Assembly (NCBI GenBank): GCA_963930645.1
Contig: OZ005661.1
Coordinates: forward strand, 197,144,532-197,208,531
Source of the DNA: Salticus scenicus
Lineage: Eukaryota; Arthropoda; Arachnida; Araneae; Salticidae
Reading direction: 5' to 3'
DNA length: 64,000 nucleotides
In this document: positions 10,430 to 21,411 of the stretch, one piece after another
How the letters are laid out: each line of letters begins with the position of its first letter
How positions within the stretch are numbered: the stretch's first letter is position 1
Translations under genes and position numbers: made by a program
Notes under the pieces: model-generated
Database searches by the model: none
Told to the model about the DNA's origin: nothing
The model's input: the letters and a program-made list of their open reading frames with translations, nothing else

Positions 10430-11540
10430 TTTCAAACATGTTTAAAGTAACACTAGAAAAAATGCTTTTTTTGCCTGAAGTGTTAATGAAATGCAGCTTT
10501 TTTTTAATTTGTGACACTCTACTTGTTTCTTTTCCTGTTATTTATTCTTAGAAAAGTTGTTTCAGTTATATTTGTCTTCAATATTCCTTTTTTCTTCCAG
10601 AAGATATTATTTCCGGAATACCAGCTTTCACCTTGTTCGAAATCTTTCGAGAAGGATATTATCTCAAATGTCAGTTGTAAGTAAAACATGTAATTAAAGG
10701 AAATGGAAAATGCTTCCAAACGTTAGAATTTTTCTGTATTTTTCCTTTTAAAAGAAGCTGTTGCATTTAACTTAGGATTCAGCTGCACACAGTAAAGATT
10801 GTGTTTTATAGCTAAAGGAAGAAAACATGCTTTGAAGTATTGGAATGTGAAATATGTTTGGAATAAATTTACAATATTATTCGAAACCTGTCTTTAAAAA
10901 ACATAATGCATAAATTTCTGTTTTACATATTACAATAAATAAAGAAAAATAAAATGTATAAAATGTATTTAAAAAAGGAAATAAAGGAAATAATCTTAAA
11001 AAGTTTTTATCTGTATGAAAGTGGTTTTAGTTTCTAAATAAGTGATGAAAGTCTTTTTTTTTTATTGTTAATTTTGTTAAGTTAAAGAAATTGAACAAAA
11101 ACAATATGGTTTACTTAAAAAGAATTAAAGCAGTCTTTTTATGGTGCATCTTCTTTAAAAAATAATTGTGGTATAATTTTTGAATATGTATATTTTAAAA
11201 AATTATTAACCAAGGATTTTCTTTGGTTCTTTCAATAACATTTGTGTTGGAAATTTCGTTTACTTGCAGGACATCATAATAAATGATATTATTATTATTA
11301 TTAGTAGCAGTAGTAGTAGTAGTATTTTTTATAATTTCTTTACCCTCTGACCGCCTTTGAAAAGGGCAAAAATTTAATGGAAATTTCACTGTAAATTTTC
11401 TTCAATTGATAAAAATAATACTTAATTCAACTTTAGATTAAAAATGTAATTTTCCACATCATAATAATGCTTAAAATTATTATAAAAGATCTAAAAACTT
11501 TAAAAACATGTTAAAATTTCATGTAGATATAATTTTAAAT
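10430..11540. other. AT-rich stretch, no gene seen
   Basis: Short frames exist on the minus strand (for example 10519-10719) but show no motif or codon pattern I recognise. A (TTA)n/(GTA)n microsatellite lies at about 11287-11325. Confidence 0.55.
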
Positions 11541-11542
11541 TA

Positions 11543-13113
11543 CAGTGCGTGTCGAAATGATAGGTCCATCAGTAAAAACGAAAGTTATGTTGGTAAAAAA
11601 GGTTTTATTGTGTACAAAGTACTATTTTATAAACTACATTACTTCATTCAACGTAAAATAATACATGAATAATATACAAATAATAGGAATAATAAGGAAA
11701 ACAAAAATTACATGAAAAAGCTGTTTCAAAAAGATAGGTCCACTGAACCAAACATCAAATTAATGTTAAATTAATAAGATTTATTAGAAAATTTTTCCAC
11801 CTTGTTACAGAATAAGCTCATAAATCCTATTCGGCATGGTTTCTACAAGTTTTTGCAAACACTTTTTCTCTATTTTTGACCATTCGGAGGAAATAGCCTT
11901 TTTCAAGTCTGCAGTACTGTTGTATTGCCTTCCGCTTGCATACACCGTTCTTGCGAGTATACCCCACATGCTTTCTACAAGATTCAGGTCGGGGCTGCAA
12001 GGTGGCCAATCGATAACATGTACACTATTATCCAGAAACCATTCGAAAGTGGACTTTGCAGTGTGCACATGAGCATTGTCCTGTTGGAACATGAAGAATG
12101 GGCCCCCAATGTGCTCTGCTTGTGGAAGAAAATATTGTTCAAGCAGCTGTTGGTAGCCTGCAGCATTAAAACGATTGTCTACAAATGCTATATCAGTTTT
12201 TCCTGCACCTCCGGATGCGTCCCATACCGTAACGGAACCACCATCAGCTTGCCTCTTCGAGAATATCTGTCTATCGTTACGCAGATCGTGCCAGTAGTAC
12301 TGCCAGCCATCTGGACCATCCAGGTTGAATTTCTTTTCATCACTGAATATCACACGATGCCAATCTTGTTTCCAGGACATCACTTCATGTGCGAAATTCA
12401 ATCTCTTTTCTTTGTGCTTTTTAGTCAATTTCTGAGCCGCTTTCCTCTTCACGTAAACTATATTGCCGAACTTCTTTACCACTCTATGGACTATAGATTT
12501 TGATATTGGAGGGTTTTGTTGTCTGGTCACAGTGGATAAGCTCACATTTCCAGATTTTAACTCCTTTACGATAGTCCTTCTTTGTCGGGATGTCACTTTT
12601 GATGGGCGGCCAGATGATTTTTCCCTGCCATAAGCATTTCTAAGTCGCAAATAATTGTTTAAAACATTATGTGATCTGTTTAAAAGTTTTCCTATTTCTC
12701 TATTTGATTTTCCACACGTTTTAAATGCATCAATTTTCCCCTTCTCAACCAGCGAAAGACTGCAACGGCGACCCATTTCGTTTGATTACAACGTGATTTT
12801 CAAATCTGTTTAAATACCTCCACAGCAGCCAGCATAATCCCGCAGTAAGACTAAGCAACGATATTTATGCAATTTTTTTGGAAATAAACGTGATTGGTGC
12901 AGAATTTCTGAAGGCGGACCTATCTTTTTGAAACGGTCTGAAAATGAAAATTTGCATAAAATAAAAAGGAATTATTTATTTTTAAGAAATTTCTTCATAA
13001 ATAGTTGTAACAGTTACTGATTAATTATCTCTACCAAAAAAGTGATTCTTATTCTCAATTAAGAGTCGAAATTTTGAAAATTGCGGGTGGACCTATCATT
13101 TCGATACGCACTG
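11543..13113 (-). mobile_element. Tc1-type DNA transposon with IR/DR ends, apparently complete
   Basis: 1,571 bp flanked by TA (11541-11542 and 13114-13115). The outer tips CAGTGCGTGTCGAAATGATA and, inverted, CAGTGCGTATCGAAATGATA differ at one position and continue into GGTCCA. Each end has a second inner copy about 170-180 bp further in, GTTTCAAAAAGATAGGTCC at about 11723-11741 and its inverse at about 12916-12934. Each terminal region of roughly 200 bp therefore holds two transposase-binding-like direct repeats, the arrangement called IR/DR in Tc1 elements. It encodes one uninterrupted transposase on the minus strand. Near-identical ends and an open frame suggest a fairly recent insertion. 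Confidence 0.95.
11805..12776 (-). CDS. Tc1-family DD34E transposase
   Basis: Cuts and pastes its own element by binding the terminal repeats and cleaving at TA; it would act in the nucleus. The 323-aa frame begins at an ATG (MGRRCSLSLVEKGKI) and has no internal stop. Residues about 5-50 form the first helix-turn-helix (CGKSNREIGKLLNRSHNVLN). GRPSK at 56-60 is the AT-hook-like GRPR linker. A second helix-turn-helix follows to about 105. The catalytic domain shows D146 (FSDEKKFNLDG), D233 (QQDNAHVH) and E268 (SPDLNLVES). Exactly 34 residues separate D233 and E268, so it is DD34E. YYWHDLR at 160-166 is typical. Family members are usually about 340 aa, so this is near full length. One oddity is VWD at 184-186, where the family normally has VWG. 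Long frames on the opposite strand over the same bases are shadows. Confidence 0.95.
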   Translation of the reverse strand: MGRRCSLSLVEKGKIDAFKTCGKSNREIGKLLNRSHNVLNNYLRLRNAYGREKSSGRPSKVTSRQRRTIVKELKSGNVSLSTVTRQQNPPISKSIVHRVVKKFGNIVYVKRKAAQKLTKKHKEKRLNFAHEVMSWKQDWHRVIFSDEKKFNLDGPDGWQYYWHDLRNDRQIFSKRQADGGSVTVWDASGGAGKTDIAFVDNRFNAAGYQQLLEQYFLPQAEHIGGPFFMFQQDNAHVHTAKSTFEWFLDNSVHVIDWPPCSPDLNLVESMWGILARTVYASGRQYNSTADLKKAISSEWSKIEKKCLQKLVETMPNRIYELIL

Positions 13114-13115
13114 TA

Positions 13116-14520
13116 TAAGTGTATTGTAGAAAAAGAAAACAGCTCATTGACCGGATATATCAGTCAGCGGCGGTCAGGTGTCTCTTTAAATAACACATCT
13201 GTGATAGTCTATGCAACCACGCATTATCAATAAGAAACACATTTGTAAATAAGAAGAAAACAACTGTTCAAATCGAAAATCTGCATTAGATCGTTCAATT
13301 TAAGGAACAAAATTATATGTTAATAAATATAGTGTTTACAAAAGAAAGATTGAAGTAAATTAGATTGTTTTGAATTTTTTTTTTTTCTTTTTTTTTTCTA
13401 AATCGTTATTAGTCACAACTCTGATACATATTTCAAATAGTTTAAGCAAATTTATAGCTAAACAAAAATATAAATCTTTTTTCTTGGTTTATTTTTAAAA
13501 AAATTTAATAATTTTACATTAATTATATAAAAAATCGAAATATTTTCTACAGAATAGTTCCTTTATTTTCAATGTCTAAAATATTTAAAAACCAGAAAAA
13601 TCAAAAGTTTTTTTTTTTTTTTCTGAAAAAGTTATGTTTTACAGAATTACTTTTCAAGTTGTGCCTTTTATCATTGAGTAGCATAAATTACATTTGACAT
13701 AACTCTTAAGATAACGCTATAACGTACATTTATTGTGATACAAATAAAACGATGCAAGGATAACTTGTATGCTTTAAAGGAGTTCTTTTAAAATTTAAAG
13801 TACATGTAAAAGTTAAATAAATATATTTCTAAATAAACTGTGGAAACAGTTTTAAAAATGTAAATATTTTCGGAACTTTCTTCTTAACATACAGCACGTC
13901 AGTAAATCTTTATTATATTTATTTATTTGACTATGATGAACAAAAATAAAATTTTAAAACAATGTTACATTATAAAATAAAATCAAGAAAAATCTTTATT
14001 TTTATAAACTGAAAATATTTATAATAAAAAGTGTAATACAATCATAAATAACCTCCTTACCTCGAATCTTACAAAAACATACTGTTTCTGCAATTAAAAG
14101 AAACGCAGATTTATTTTTCTTAAGTATGCTAAATATTAACAAATCTACCAAAATGCTTTAATATTTCTATTAATTTAGATTTTTTTTTTTTACTGTATTA
14201 TTTATTAAGTAAAAATATAGTAAAAATATGACTATGATTAAAATCAAAATTAAATTTTCATTTATGGTGGCTTTCCTCGGCATTTCTCTTAATTTTCCAA
14301 AATAATCTGTCTCTATATTTGCGTTCAAACAATCATAGAAACGAGGAATACTAGTCTTTCACTGTTTACTTTGAATTTTTATCTATATTACTTCTAATAT
14401 AATGTTTGCTTTCGTTATCTTATCTACCATAAGATTTAGAAACTACTTATATATAGTTATAGAAATACAGAAAAATAAATGCTTAATATATTATTAAATT
14501 CTGAAAAAGGAATGCAAAAC
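13116..14520. other. AT-rich stretch, no gene seen
   Basis: A GC-richer patch at about 13140-13225 (TCAGCGGCGGTCAGGTGTC) is unexplained. The rest is low-complexity AT-rich sequence with several poly(T) runs. Confidence 0.5.
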
Positions 14521-14994
14521 CAGTACTTCAATAGATATATATAATATTTCAGTTTTACGAAACTAGTATTTCCATATATATCTACGCTTGTGATTAATTT
14601 ACTAATAACCATTAAATCCTACGTAACCTACGTAAACCTATGTAAGCTTCCTCGTTTGTTATGTAAGCTTTTATGCAAGTTAAAATATATGGAAGTTTCC
14701 GAAACTATTTCTTCCACCGGCAATAAGGGTGGTGAACACTCATACTAACCACCTAATTTTAATTTTCAACTGCAAAAATTCTCTAATTTCCTTAAATATC
14801 CTGGGATTATTAGATGATGGATATTGTATTAAAACAAAATTATATACATTATATATATTTATTTATTTTAAATAGTGGAATATGTGTAATACATTTGTAT
14901 ATATTTATTTTTTTCTATAAACTAGTGAGATTTAATGGTTATTAGTAAATTAATCACTAGCGTAGATATATATGCAAATACTACTTTGGTAAAA

Positions 14995-16437
14995 CTGAAA
15001 AGCTTACCGAGCGTATTTCAAATAGAATGAGTATTCTTAAGCGCTTAGCAGGAAGCACTAGGGGATGCGCTCGGTCCACTCTTAACACTACTTTTAAAAC
15101 TTTTATACAGCCTTTAATGTTGTATTGCTGTGAAGCTCTGATCACAGCCCCACAAATTGTGGTCAATAAGCTGGAAGTGTTGCAAAACCAGGCTTTACGC
15201 CTGATCACAGGAGGTGTGAAGTCCACTCCTATCGATGCGATGTTATTATTGACAGGGAATATACACTTCAGAGATATTATGAAATTGAAGGCCTTATGTC
15301 TCTATGAAAAGCTACTGCGTATAGAGGATCCCTACTGGAGGGACTACGTGACCAAGCCAAGGAATTTAAAAACTCAAAATGGATTTATTTAATCAGTCCA
15401 GGATATTAGGAAAGATCTTGTAATTCCAGGTGATATACAACCACTTTTGACACCCAGAAATCCCTTGGAAGTGATTAATGTCGATATGAGTCTGGATCTA
15501 GTTGAAACTATCCATAGAAAGGGAGATGTTGCACCAAGTGTGTTGAAATGTCTTGCCTTAGAGACCATTGCGGCCAGATATCCACCATCTCAGTGGCTGC
15601 ACATTTTTACAGATGGTTCCCAGTTTGATTGTCATCTCAATGTAGGGGCTGGCGTGTTCTCAGATCTTTTTTCATTCTATGCCCCTGCGGGCTATATTGG
15701 TACCTCCTTTGATGGTGAAGTTGTGGCGATACGTTTAGCCTTAGCAACTATTAGCTGTCCATTGCAAGTTTGAAAGGGCGGTCATTCTTTCTGACTCTCA
15801 GGCAGTCATCCAGTCAATAAGCGCTGTTGATCATCCATTAACACCGGAAGTATCCCAATGTCAAGAATCATTAAGAACTCTCACTTTAAAGGGGAAACAA
15901 ATTGTTCTCCAGTGGGTGCCCGGCCATTGTGGCCTTTGGGGCAATGACCAAGCGGACTTTCTTGCAAAAAGAGGTGCCACCTTACTACAACATCCCAACA
16001 CAGCCATTTCTTACTGGAGGATTAAACTGTTTCTAAAGAATTTATCTTCATCTAATGCTTTACGAGACCTTGAGAATCGTACAGCTCTCAAGAAATGGAA
16101 GAATTTAAGTCCTACTCTAATCCCTGATAAACCAAGACGTAAGGCAGTTGCGACTTTCCGCCTATCTACAGGACATGACTGCCTTGCCGCTCATTTGAAG
16201 CGCATAGGTATCTTAAACGACCCTACTTGCCCACTTTGTGATTCTGGAGAAGTAATGGACCGGGAACATCTGTCCCGTTGTAGGGCTCTTCGATGTTCTA
16301 CAGAAGAGTCGAGATATTGGGAGACAAGATCGCTCCTTAGGCAATGACTTCGGTCTTCTATGTTATATTGTCTATAATTTGATTTGTATCTTTATAGTCC
16401 TCTGTAACTTTTGCCTAGCCATTGGAAAAAAAAAAAC
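14995..16437 (+). mobile_element. 5'-truncated Jockey-like LINE with 12-bp target duplication
   Basis: The copy is bracketed by ACTTTGGTAAAA at 14983-14994 and again at 16438-16449, and ends in a poly(A) at 16426-16436. These are the signs of target-primed reverse transcription. Only the 3' part of ORF2 remains: the end of the reverse-transcriptase region, the RNase H domain and a terminal Cys/His cluster. Confidence 0.93.
14998..16347 (+). pseudogene. LINE ORF2 3' portion: RT thumb, RNase H and Cys/His cluster
   Basis: In the intact family this protein copies the LINE RNA into the genome. The reading frame starts inside the protein (TEKLTERISNRMSILKRLAG) and continues through QNQALRLITGGVKSTPIDAM, a hallmark of the region after the RT domain. 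RNase H follows with its four acidic residues: IFTDGS (near 15607), FDGEVVAI (near 15710), LSDSQAV (near 15790) and GNDQADFLAK (near 15945). The end carries CPLC-x9-HLSRC. The frame is broken by a TAA at 15390-15392 and a one-base shift near 15768. Without those it would run on to the stop at about 16345. It is dead and truncated, but the identifiable protein is well preserved. Confidence 0.93.
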
Positions 16438-16463
16438 ACTTTGGTAAAAATGAAGTACTATAT

Positions 16464-16907
16464 AGGGTAGGTGCTCCAGTGATTGGCATGCTCCAGTAAT
16501 TGACATCTATCCCGAAATAATTAATAAATATGAAAAATAATAAAATAATATATTTTACAAATAAGGATTTTAACATTTTATGTCAAACACTGGAGCATAG
16601 GGTGCTAATAACTGGATAAATGAACAAATAGCAGTGTCAAACACTGGAACATAGGGTGCCAATTACTCATAAAATGACAAACTGGCAGTGTCAATGACTG
16701 GAACATTGAGTGAGTGTCAAATAAAAATTCATAAAAAAAAATAATAATTGTTATCAAATGTATACATTTTAACATATATGTGGGTTCTGGATGTCTTTCG
16801 TACCCTATGTACTAACTTAAGATTTCTAAAAATATTTTCTGATGACTAGAACATTCAAAACATCAGAGATTGCTCTAAAAGTGTCAATCACTGGTGCACT
16901 TACCCTA
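16464..16907. mobile_element. MITE, family F4 (TAGGGTA tips), copy 2
   Basis: About 444 bp. Flanks read TA on both sides (CTATA|GGGTAGG and TACCC|TATAT, allowing for the palindromic tip). Left tip TAGGGTAGGTGCTCCAGTGA; inverted right tip TAGGGTAAGTGCACCAGTGA. The body aligns with 2470-2906 and has the same repeated ACTGGA(G/A)CATAGGGTGC motif. It lies immediately beside the LINE's downstream target duplication. Confidence 0.88.
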
Positions 16908-17040
16908 TATCCATTAAAAAAAATTGACAAAAAAAGAAGAAAAAAAGTGTCCCAATAAGATTAGGTTTACTTAAAATATAAATTTATGTATATATTTATT
17001 TATTAGATATGAAGAGTAATTTACTATGATTATAACTTGA

Positions 17041-17431
17041 AAATACTTAAGCAAATTTTAGAAAAACATGTGCATAGTTTCTGAGAGTTTAGATTCATTA
17101 ATTTTTCAGCATTTGTATGAAATCCAATTCATTAATGTGGAACTTCTAATGAAAAATGAAATTAAAGGTAATGAGAAAACTTCGGTAATCACGAGTTCCT
17201 TTTATTTAAAGCAACCTAAATTATTAGATAATGCATTTAACTTAAACAAATGGATTTCATTGGATCATTGAAAAATTTGATAAAGATCGTGATTTATTTA
17301 ATGAACAAGATTGTGTATATACATATTTTATTTATAAATAGTATAATAGTAGTAATATATTTTTTATGTGTGCTACAAAGTAATTTTTTTTATTTATGTA
17401 ATTTAACATTTCTTAGCAAATTAATTTGCTG

Positions 17432-17464
<33 letters not shown>

Positions 17465-17830
17465 ACTACTTTGATAAAATGAAAATACCAAATTCGCTGA
17501 ATGGATCATCACTAGTATAAATATTGAATCACATGTTTATATTAGGTTTATATAAACTTGAAATTCTTATAATTAGTTATAAGATACAGAAACTAATTTA
17601 TTTCAACTCACATTTGTAAACACTTAGACAAATTTAAAAGATGAATACAAATGTTTGCTGGGAGTTTTGAATGATTTAAATTTCAGCGTTTGCAAGAAAA
17701 ATTAATCAATAATACGGAAACTCTAATGAAAAATGAACAACTTCAAAATAATGAAAACAAAAATCTATAATCACGAGTTTTATTTATTTGAAGCAACTTA
17801 AATTATTAGATTATGAACATGTAAAAATTA
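17041..17830. repeat. Degenerate ~580-bp tandem duplication
   Basis: The block 17041-17275 (GCATTTGTATGAAATCCAAT..., AATCACGAGTTCCTTTTATT, AACCTAAATTATTAGATAAT) is repeated in altered form at about 17610-17830. A third version lies at 20780-20990. No protein frame is conserved among the three, so it is best read as an old non-coding repeat. A poly(T) (17431-17460) lies in the first unit. Confidence 0.6.
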
Positions 17831-18539
17831 AAAAGAAATTTTAGAGGATTTTCAGAAAAGTATCGATACAGACAGTAGTTTTTTAATCAACTATAATTGT
17901 TACATATATATTTGAATAGCATTTAATAGTACAGTACTTGAAATGAATTTTTTATGTAATTATTACTGAATGTTCTTTTATTATTACTGTACTTTTATTT
18001 CATTTTTAGTTTATATTTATTTTTATTTATTTTTTTTTTTTTTTTTTTTTCTGAAATAGTGAAATTTAGTAAATAAATTATTACAAAAGGAATTTATTTA
18101 TTTATTTTTTTTTTACAATTTCTATTTTGATAAATTTAAAATGATTTATATATTAAATAATGCATTATTTTCTTAATAATAAAAGTCCAAATTCCTGAAA
18201 ATTAACGCAGAATATATTGCCATTGCTAAAACAATATATTTGAAAGTATAATTTTATTTATGGTTTCCATGCGTACATTTGAAATGAATAAAATAATTAA
18301 AAAAAAAAAAAATGGTAATTTAATGCAAAAACTTGCATCACAATCACAACAATGTGTTGAAATAAAGAAAATAAAAATTTGTGCATGATTTTCGGAATTT
18401 TGAAAGACTTGTTCGTTGATTCTCAATAAATGAAACAATTTCTATTTTGTGAATAACACTTATCGTTGAAAAGTGTAGTGTGAATACGTCTGGGGAAAAT
18501 AAGAAATATAAATTAAATACATAACATAATTCGAATACA
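17831..18539. other. AT-rich stretch, no gene seen
   Basis: Poly(T) runs at 18030-18050 and 18106-18115, poly(A) at 18300-18312. No recognisable feature. Confidence 0.55.
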
Positions 18540-18928
18540 GCGTGTGTAAAAACTTTACGACCAGTTAAAAATTTTCTCGAATTTATTAAAATGTTTCAAA
18601 CTGGCATTTAAATGTTTATTTGTAACTCTAGGATACTTATTTAATAGACAAAAATTTTAATTGAAGTTCAAAATAGTCAAAATTAAACAGAAAATGAAAA
18701 ACCTCTTAATTTAACTATGTGAAGGCCACAAGTAAAAATTTAATAATATTTTTTCACTGATTAATTTTATGTTCTAAAATCAGGTTTATATTTTCGAATA
18801 TTATATTATATTATAATTCGAATATTATATTATCAAACATTAGTTCGTTTGTTGAACGTAAATTTGTTCAAAAATTGTTTCTTTTATTTATTTATTTATT
18901 TACTTACTTACTTATTTTTGTGTTTGTA

Positions 18929-19186
18929 ATGAAGTCAAAAGCAAAACAATTAGCAGAATTTTACAGAGGAGAAATTTTTGTTCTTTCGTCCTCACGATTG
19001 AATAGCTCGATTGTAGATAGAAAGGTTGGAAGGTTTAAAAATGTTGCAAATAATTTCTTAAATTTGAATGATAATTGTGACAAAAGAAACACCGGGAATA
19101 GGCTAAAAGTTTTATCTTCCAGAGATGAAAGAAAAGTTTTAAAACTTGTTTTACGCAGGAAAAGGATTAAGTATGAATATTATTAA
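18929..19186 (+). pseudogene. Tc1 transposase N-terminal fragment
   Basis: About 85 residues read KQLAEFYRGEIFVLSSSRLN, then VGRFKNVANNFLN, then LKVLSSRDERKVLKLVLRR. These match the order of a Tc1 DNA-binding region: first helix-turn-helix (ERGQI..., IGRS..VVNNFL), linker, and LSSRDERKVLRL at the start of the second. The GRPR linker has decayed to TGNRL. The frame stops before any catalytic residue and I cannot follow it further on this strand. It is a dead fragment, separate from the minus-strand transposase that follows. Confidence 0.75.
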
Positions 19187-19454
19187 GAAAACAGGATAAA
19201 ATACTTTCAGAAAAGCATTTACAACATTATTAAATAGATAGAAGATTGCTATATGCAACAAAACTTATCAAACCCCATTTAATAAAACTAGAGATTATTT
19301 CATCATCGGTACATCAAATGTTAGGTTTGTCATTCACTCAAAACTGAATTATGAAGATCAATGACTCTAAATAGTTTTCTATGGCGGAAAAAAAAATACA
19401 TAAATTTTCCAGATAGTACGAAATTATTACCTTCCATGTCGATATACGAGTCAA

Positions 19455-20470
19455 GCAAGACCACTCTGGAAGCTTTCAGTAACGTTAATATCAGGAATTC
19501 TAGATAACCAATCTAATTTCATTATTCGACTTTTATGAATCGGGCTTTATCCAAATGGCATGTTCTTTTTATCTTCGGTCAAAACAGTTGCATTTGTCAA
19601 TACGTGGTTTTCAAAAACATTTTTATACGTCTCTAAGTTCATTTTTGATGAAATGAAATCCAGAGATCCAATTCAATTAAAAGAAAATTCCCCGTTCCTG
19701 TCGTAATACGCTGAGAAAAAAAAATATACCGCCTTCATCTAGAATGAATAAATGGTCATTTTCTAAATCCTTAAACTAAAAATATTAATTTCCGAGCTAT
19801 GCACATAAGGCACTCCAATAAACTGAATAGACGAAATGGTCGAAAATTTATAATCTACACATTTCTAGATAGTGAAACAATATTCTGAATATTCTGAATC
19901 TTTTGTGTTACAGAAATTCTCGCTTAATTTTCTAGAATTGGGTCATAAATTAAATTGGCTGCTGAAACCCGCCTCTTGTATTCACATTTATTTGGAGATA
20001 TTTCCAAATAGGTTTGTCCTCAGTAGTATAGGCAAACGGTCAAGAATTCTAATAGAGGTGTCTAGAATTCGCTTCTAAAAAAGGACTAGAAATATTTTTA
20101 TAAGAAATTTATATGGCATGGCATGGAGCTATTTTTTCTAGAGCAACAATTTAGAAACTAGATGTCAGTTATAGATATTTTTCTCAGTGTATTGGCGTGT
20201 GTTATACTCATAGCTCGGAAATCTATATTTCTAGTTTAGGGATTTAGAAATGGACCACCTAATTTGTTCTAGATGAAAGCGGTATATTTTTTTTTCTCAG
20301 TTTAGAGGCAACATCGATTTCATGCCAATATTTAAAAAAAATATATTTTGGTCTTCTCAGATCATGCCAGTAATATCTGCAACTATCAGGAACCTTTAAG
20401 TACCTTAATTTTTGGTCAGAGAAAACTACCTAGAGGATCGTCCCAATTCATTACGTTATAAGTGAATGTT
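19455..20470 (-). pseudogene. Tc1 transposase relic split by MITEs
   Basis: On the minus strand the first part (about 20330-20470) reads FSDQKLRYLKVPDS then CRYYWHDLR, the region around the first catalytic Asp. The acidic motif FSDE has become FSDQ. After an interruption the C-terminal part (about 19690-19455) reads KMNLETYKNVFENHVL, then SPIHKSR and LDWLSRIPDINVTES. These correspond to the end of the catalytic domain, with the second Asp lost in a damaged segment. The intervening 19705-20310 is CACTG-ended MITE DNA. It is long dead. Confidence 0.75.
19711..20310. mobile_element. CACTG-ended MITE (F6), full copy plus inverted partial copy
   Basis: 19711-20192 is a full F6 element in the orientation opposite to the one at 27187-27671: GCTGAGAAAAAAAAATATAC at the left and TTTTTCTCAGTG at the right. 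It is followed directly by about 110 bp of a second copy in the other orientation, ending CGGTATATTTTTTTTTCTCA. The assembly therefore has about 100-bp inverted ends. The body is unusually rich in TCTAGAA-type motifs. No coding frame. Confidence 0.75.
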
Positions 20471-20779
20471 AAACATTGCATTTTATGTACCAGTAATAAT
20501 AGAGGTTTAACAATTTTCGCTACACGACTAGGGTATATAGATGTTTGATTTAAGCAATACAGCATGTACACATTTTTATGTTTTCGATGAAATATTTATT
20601 TTGTATTTATTTTTTTATTTTTTTTAATAATATGGTTTAATGTTTGTTAGTAAATTAATTATAATCAATTTTCTTTGAAAACTATTCATTTGTTAAATTT
20701 AAAATACTGTTGAGATTAAAAATTTTTTAAGCTAGAAAACTACATACTTATTTAAATTGGACATGAAAAGAAATGCATT

Positions 20780-20990
20780 TGTAAATACTTAGAAAATTTG
20801 AAGACTACATGTAAATGTGTTCTGAGTTTCCAGGTTCATTAAAATTTCAGCAGTTCTAAGGAAAATAAATCGTTATTAAGAGTATTCTAACGAAAAATGA
20901 AAGCTAATGAGAAAGTTTTGGTAATCATACGTTTCATTTATTTAAAGTAACTTAAATTATATTAGATAATGAATATAGCGTAAAATGAAA
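20780..20990. repeat. Third copy of the 17041/17610 repeat
   Basis: Shares TTTCAGCAGTTCTAAGGAAAA-like and GGTAATCATACGTTTCATTT segments and TAACTTAAATTATATTAGATA with the tandem units at 17.0-17.8 kb. Non-coding. Confidence 0.5.
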
Positions 20991-21155
20991 GTAACGTTTT
21001 ATCAAAAGTTTTGATAAAGATTTCTTTATAGTTAATGAATTCGAATATAGACATTTATACATTTGATTTAAATAGTATGATGAGGAACGATGAGAAATAT
21101 GCGAAAATCGGATAAAGTGGAATACCGTTACATCTAACCTGTACAGTGCTGTAAC

Positions 21156-21411
21156 CTGTCGGAGCACTTAAAAGGTCATCACTGGTCCTCAAATATGAAT
21201 TGCAGTTCACGTTGAGTCAGTGAGAAGTGTATATTTTGTGCCATGCCATTTCTTTGGTTTATCACGATTAAGAGATATTTGGAAGTAAGTATTACGAATT
21301 CTGTAATCTATGAACGGAGCAATAAAACGAGTGAAAACCTAGTGTCATTTCTGGTAAGAGAGTAGAGTTAATTACCAGTATAATTCCCACGAACTTTATT
21401 CTACCAACAGG
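21156..21411 (+). repeat. Possible solo LTR or LTR fragment
   Basis: The segment begins TGTCGGAGC and ends CTACCAACA, that is TG...CA. It includes CAATAAAAC as a potential polyadenylation signal and is followed by GGTGGTTCGTTCTCC. No matching second copy and no target duplication are visible, so this is only a suggestion. Confidence 0.3.

Larger units (their letters stand above)
14521..16462. mobile_element. Foldback repeat split by a LINE insertion
   Basis: The left arm (14521-14620, containing ATATATCTACGCTTGTGATT) is inverted at 14930-14997 (AATCACTAGCGTAGATATAT). The pairing extends outward through GTTTTAC...AGTATTT. The outermost part of the right arm (AAAATGAAGTACT) lies beyond the LINE at 16446-16460. 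Without the LINE the element would be about 500 bp with arms near 100 bp. No coding frame of its own. Confidence 0.65.

Noticed and set aside
11836..12503. Long plus-strand frames (up to 192 aa) opposite the Tc1 transposase
   Set aside because: They are antisense to a clear transposase, have no motifs and are expected from its codon composition.
21280..21290. GAAGTAAGTATT as a splice donor of a host exon
   Set aside because: No open frame, acceptor or conserved peptide supports an exon there.
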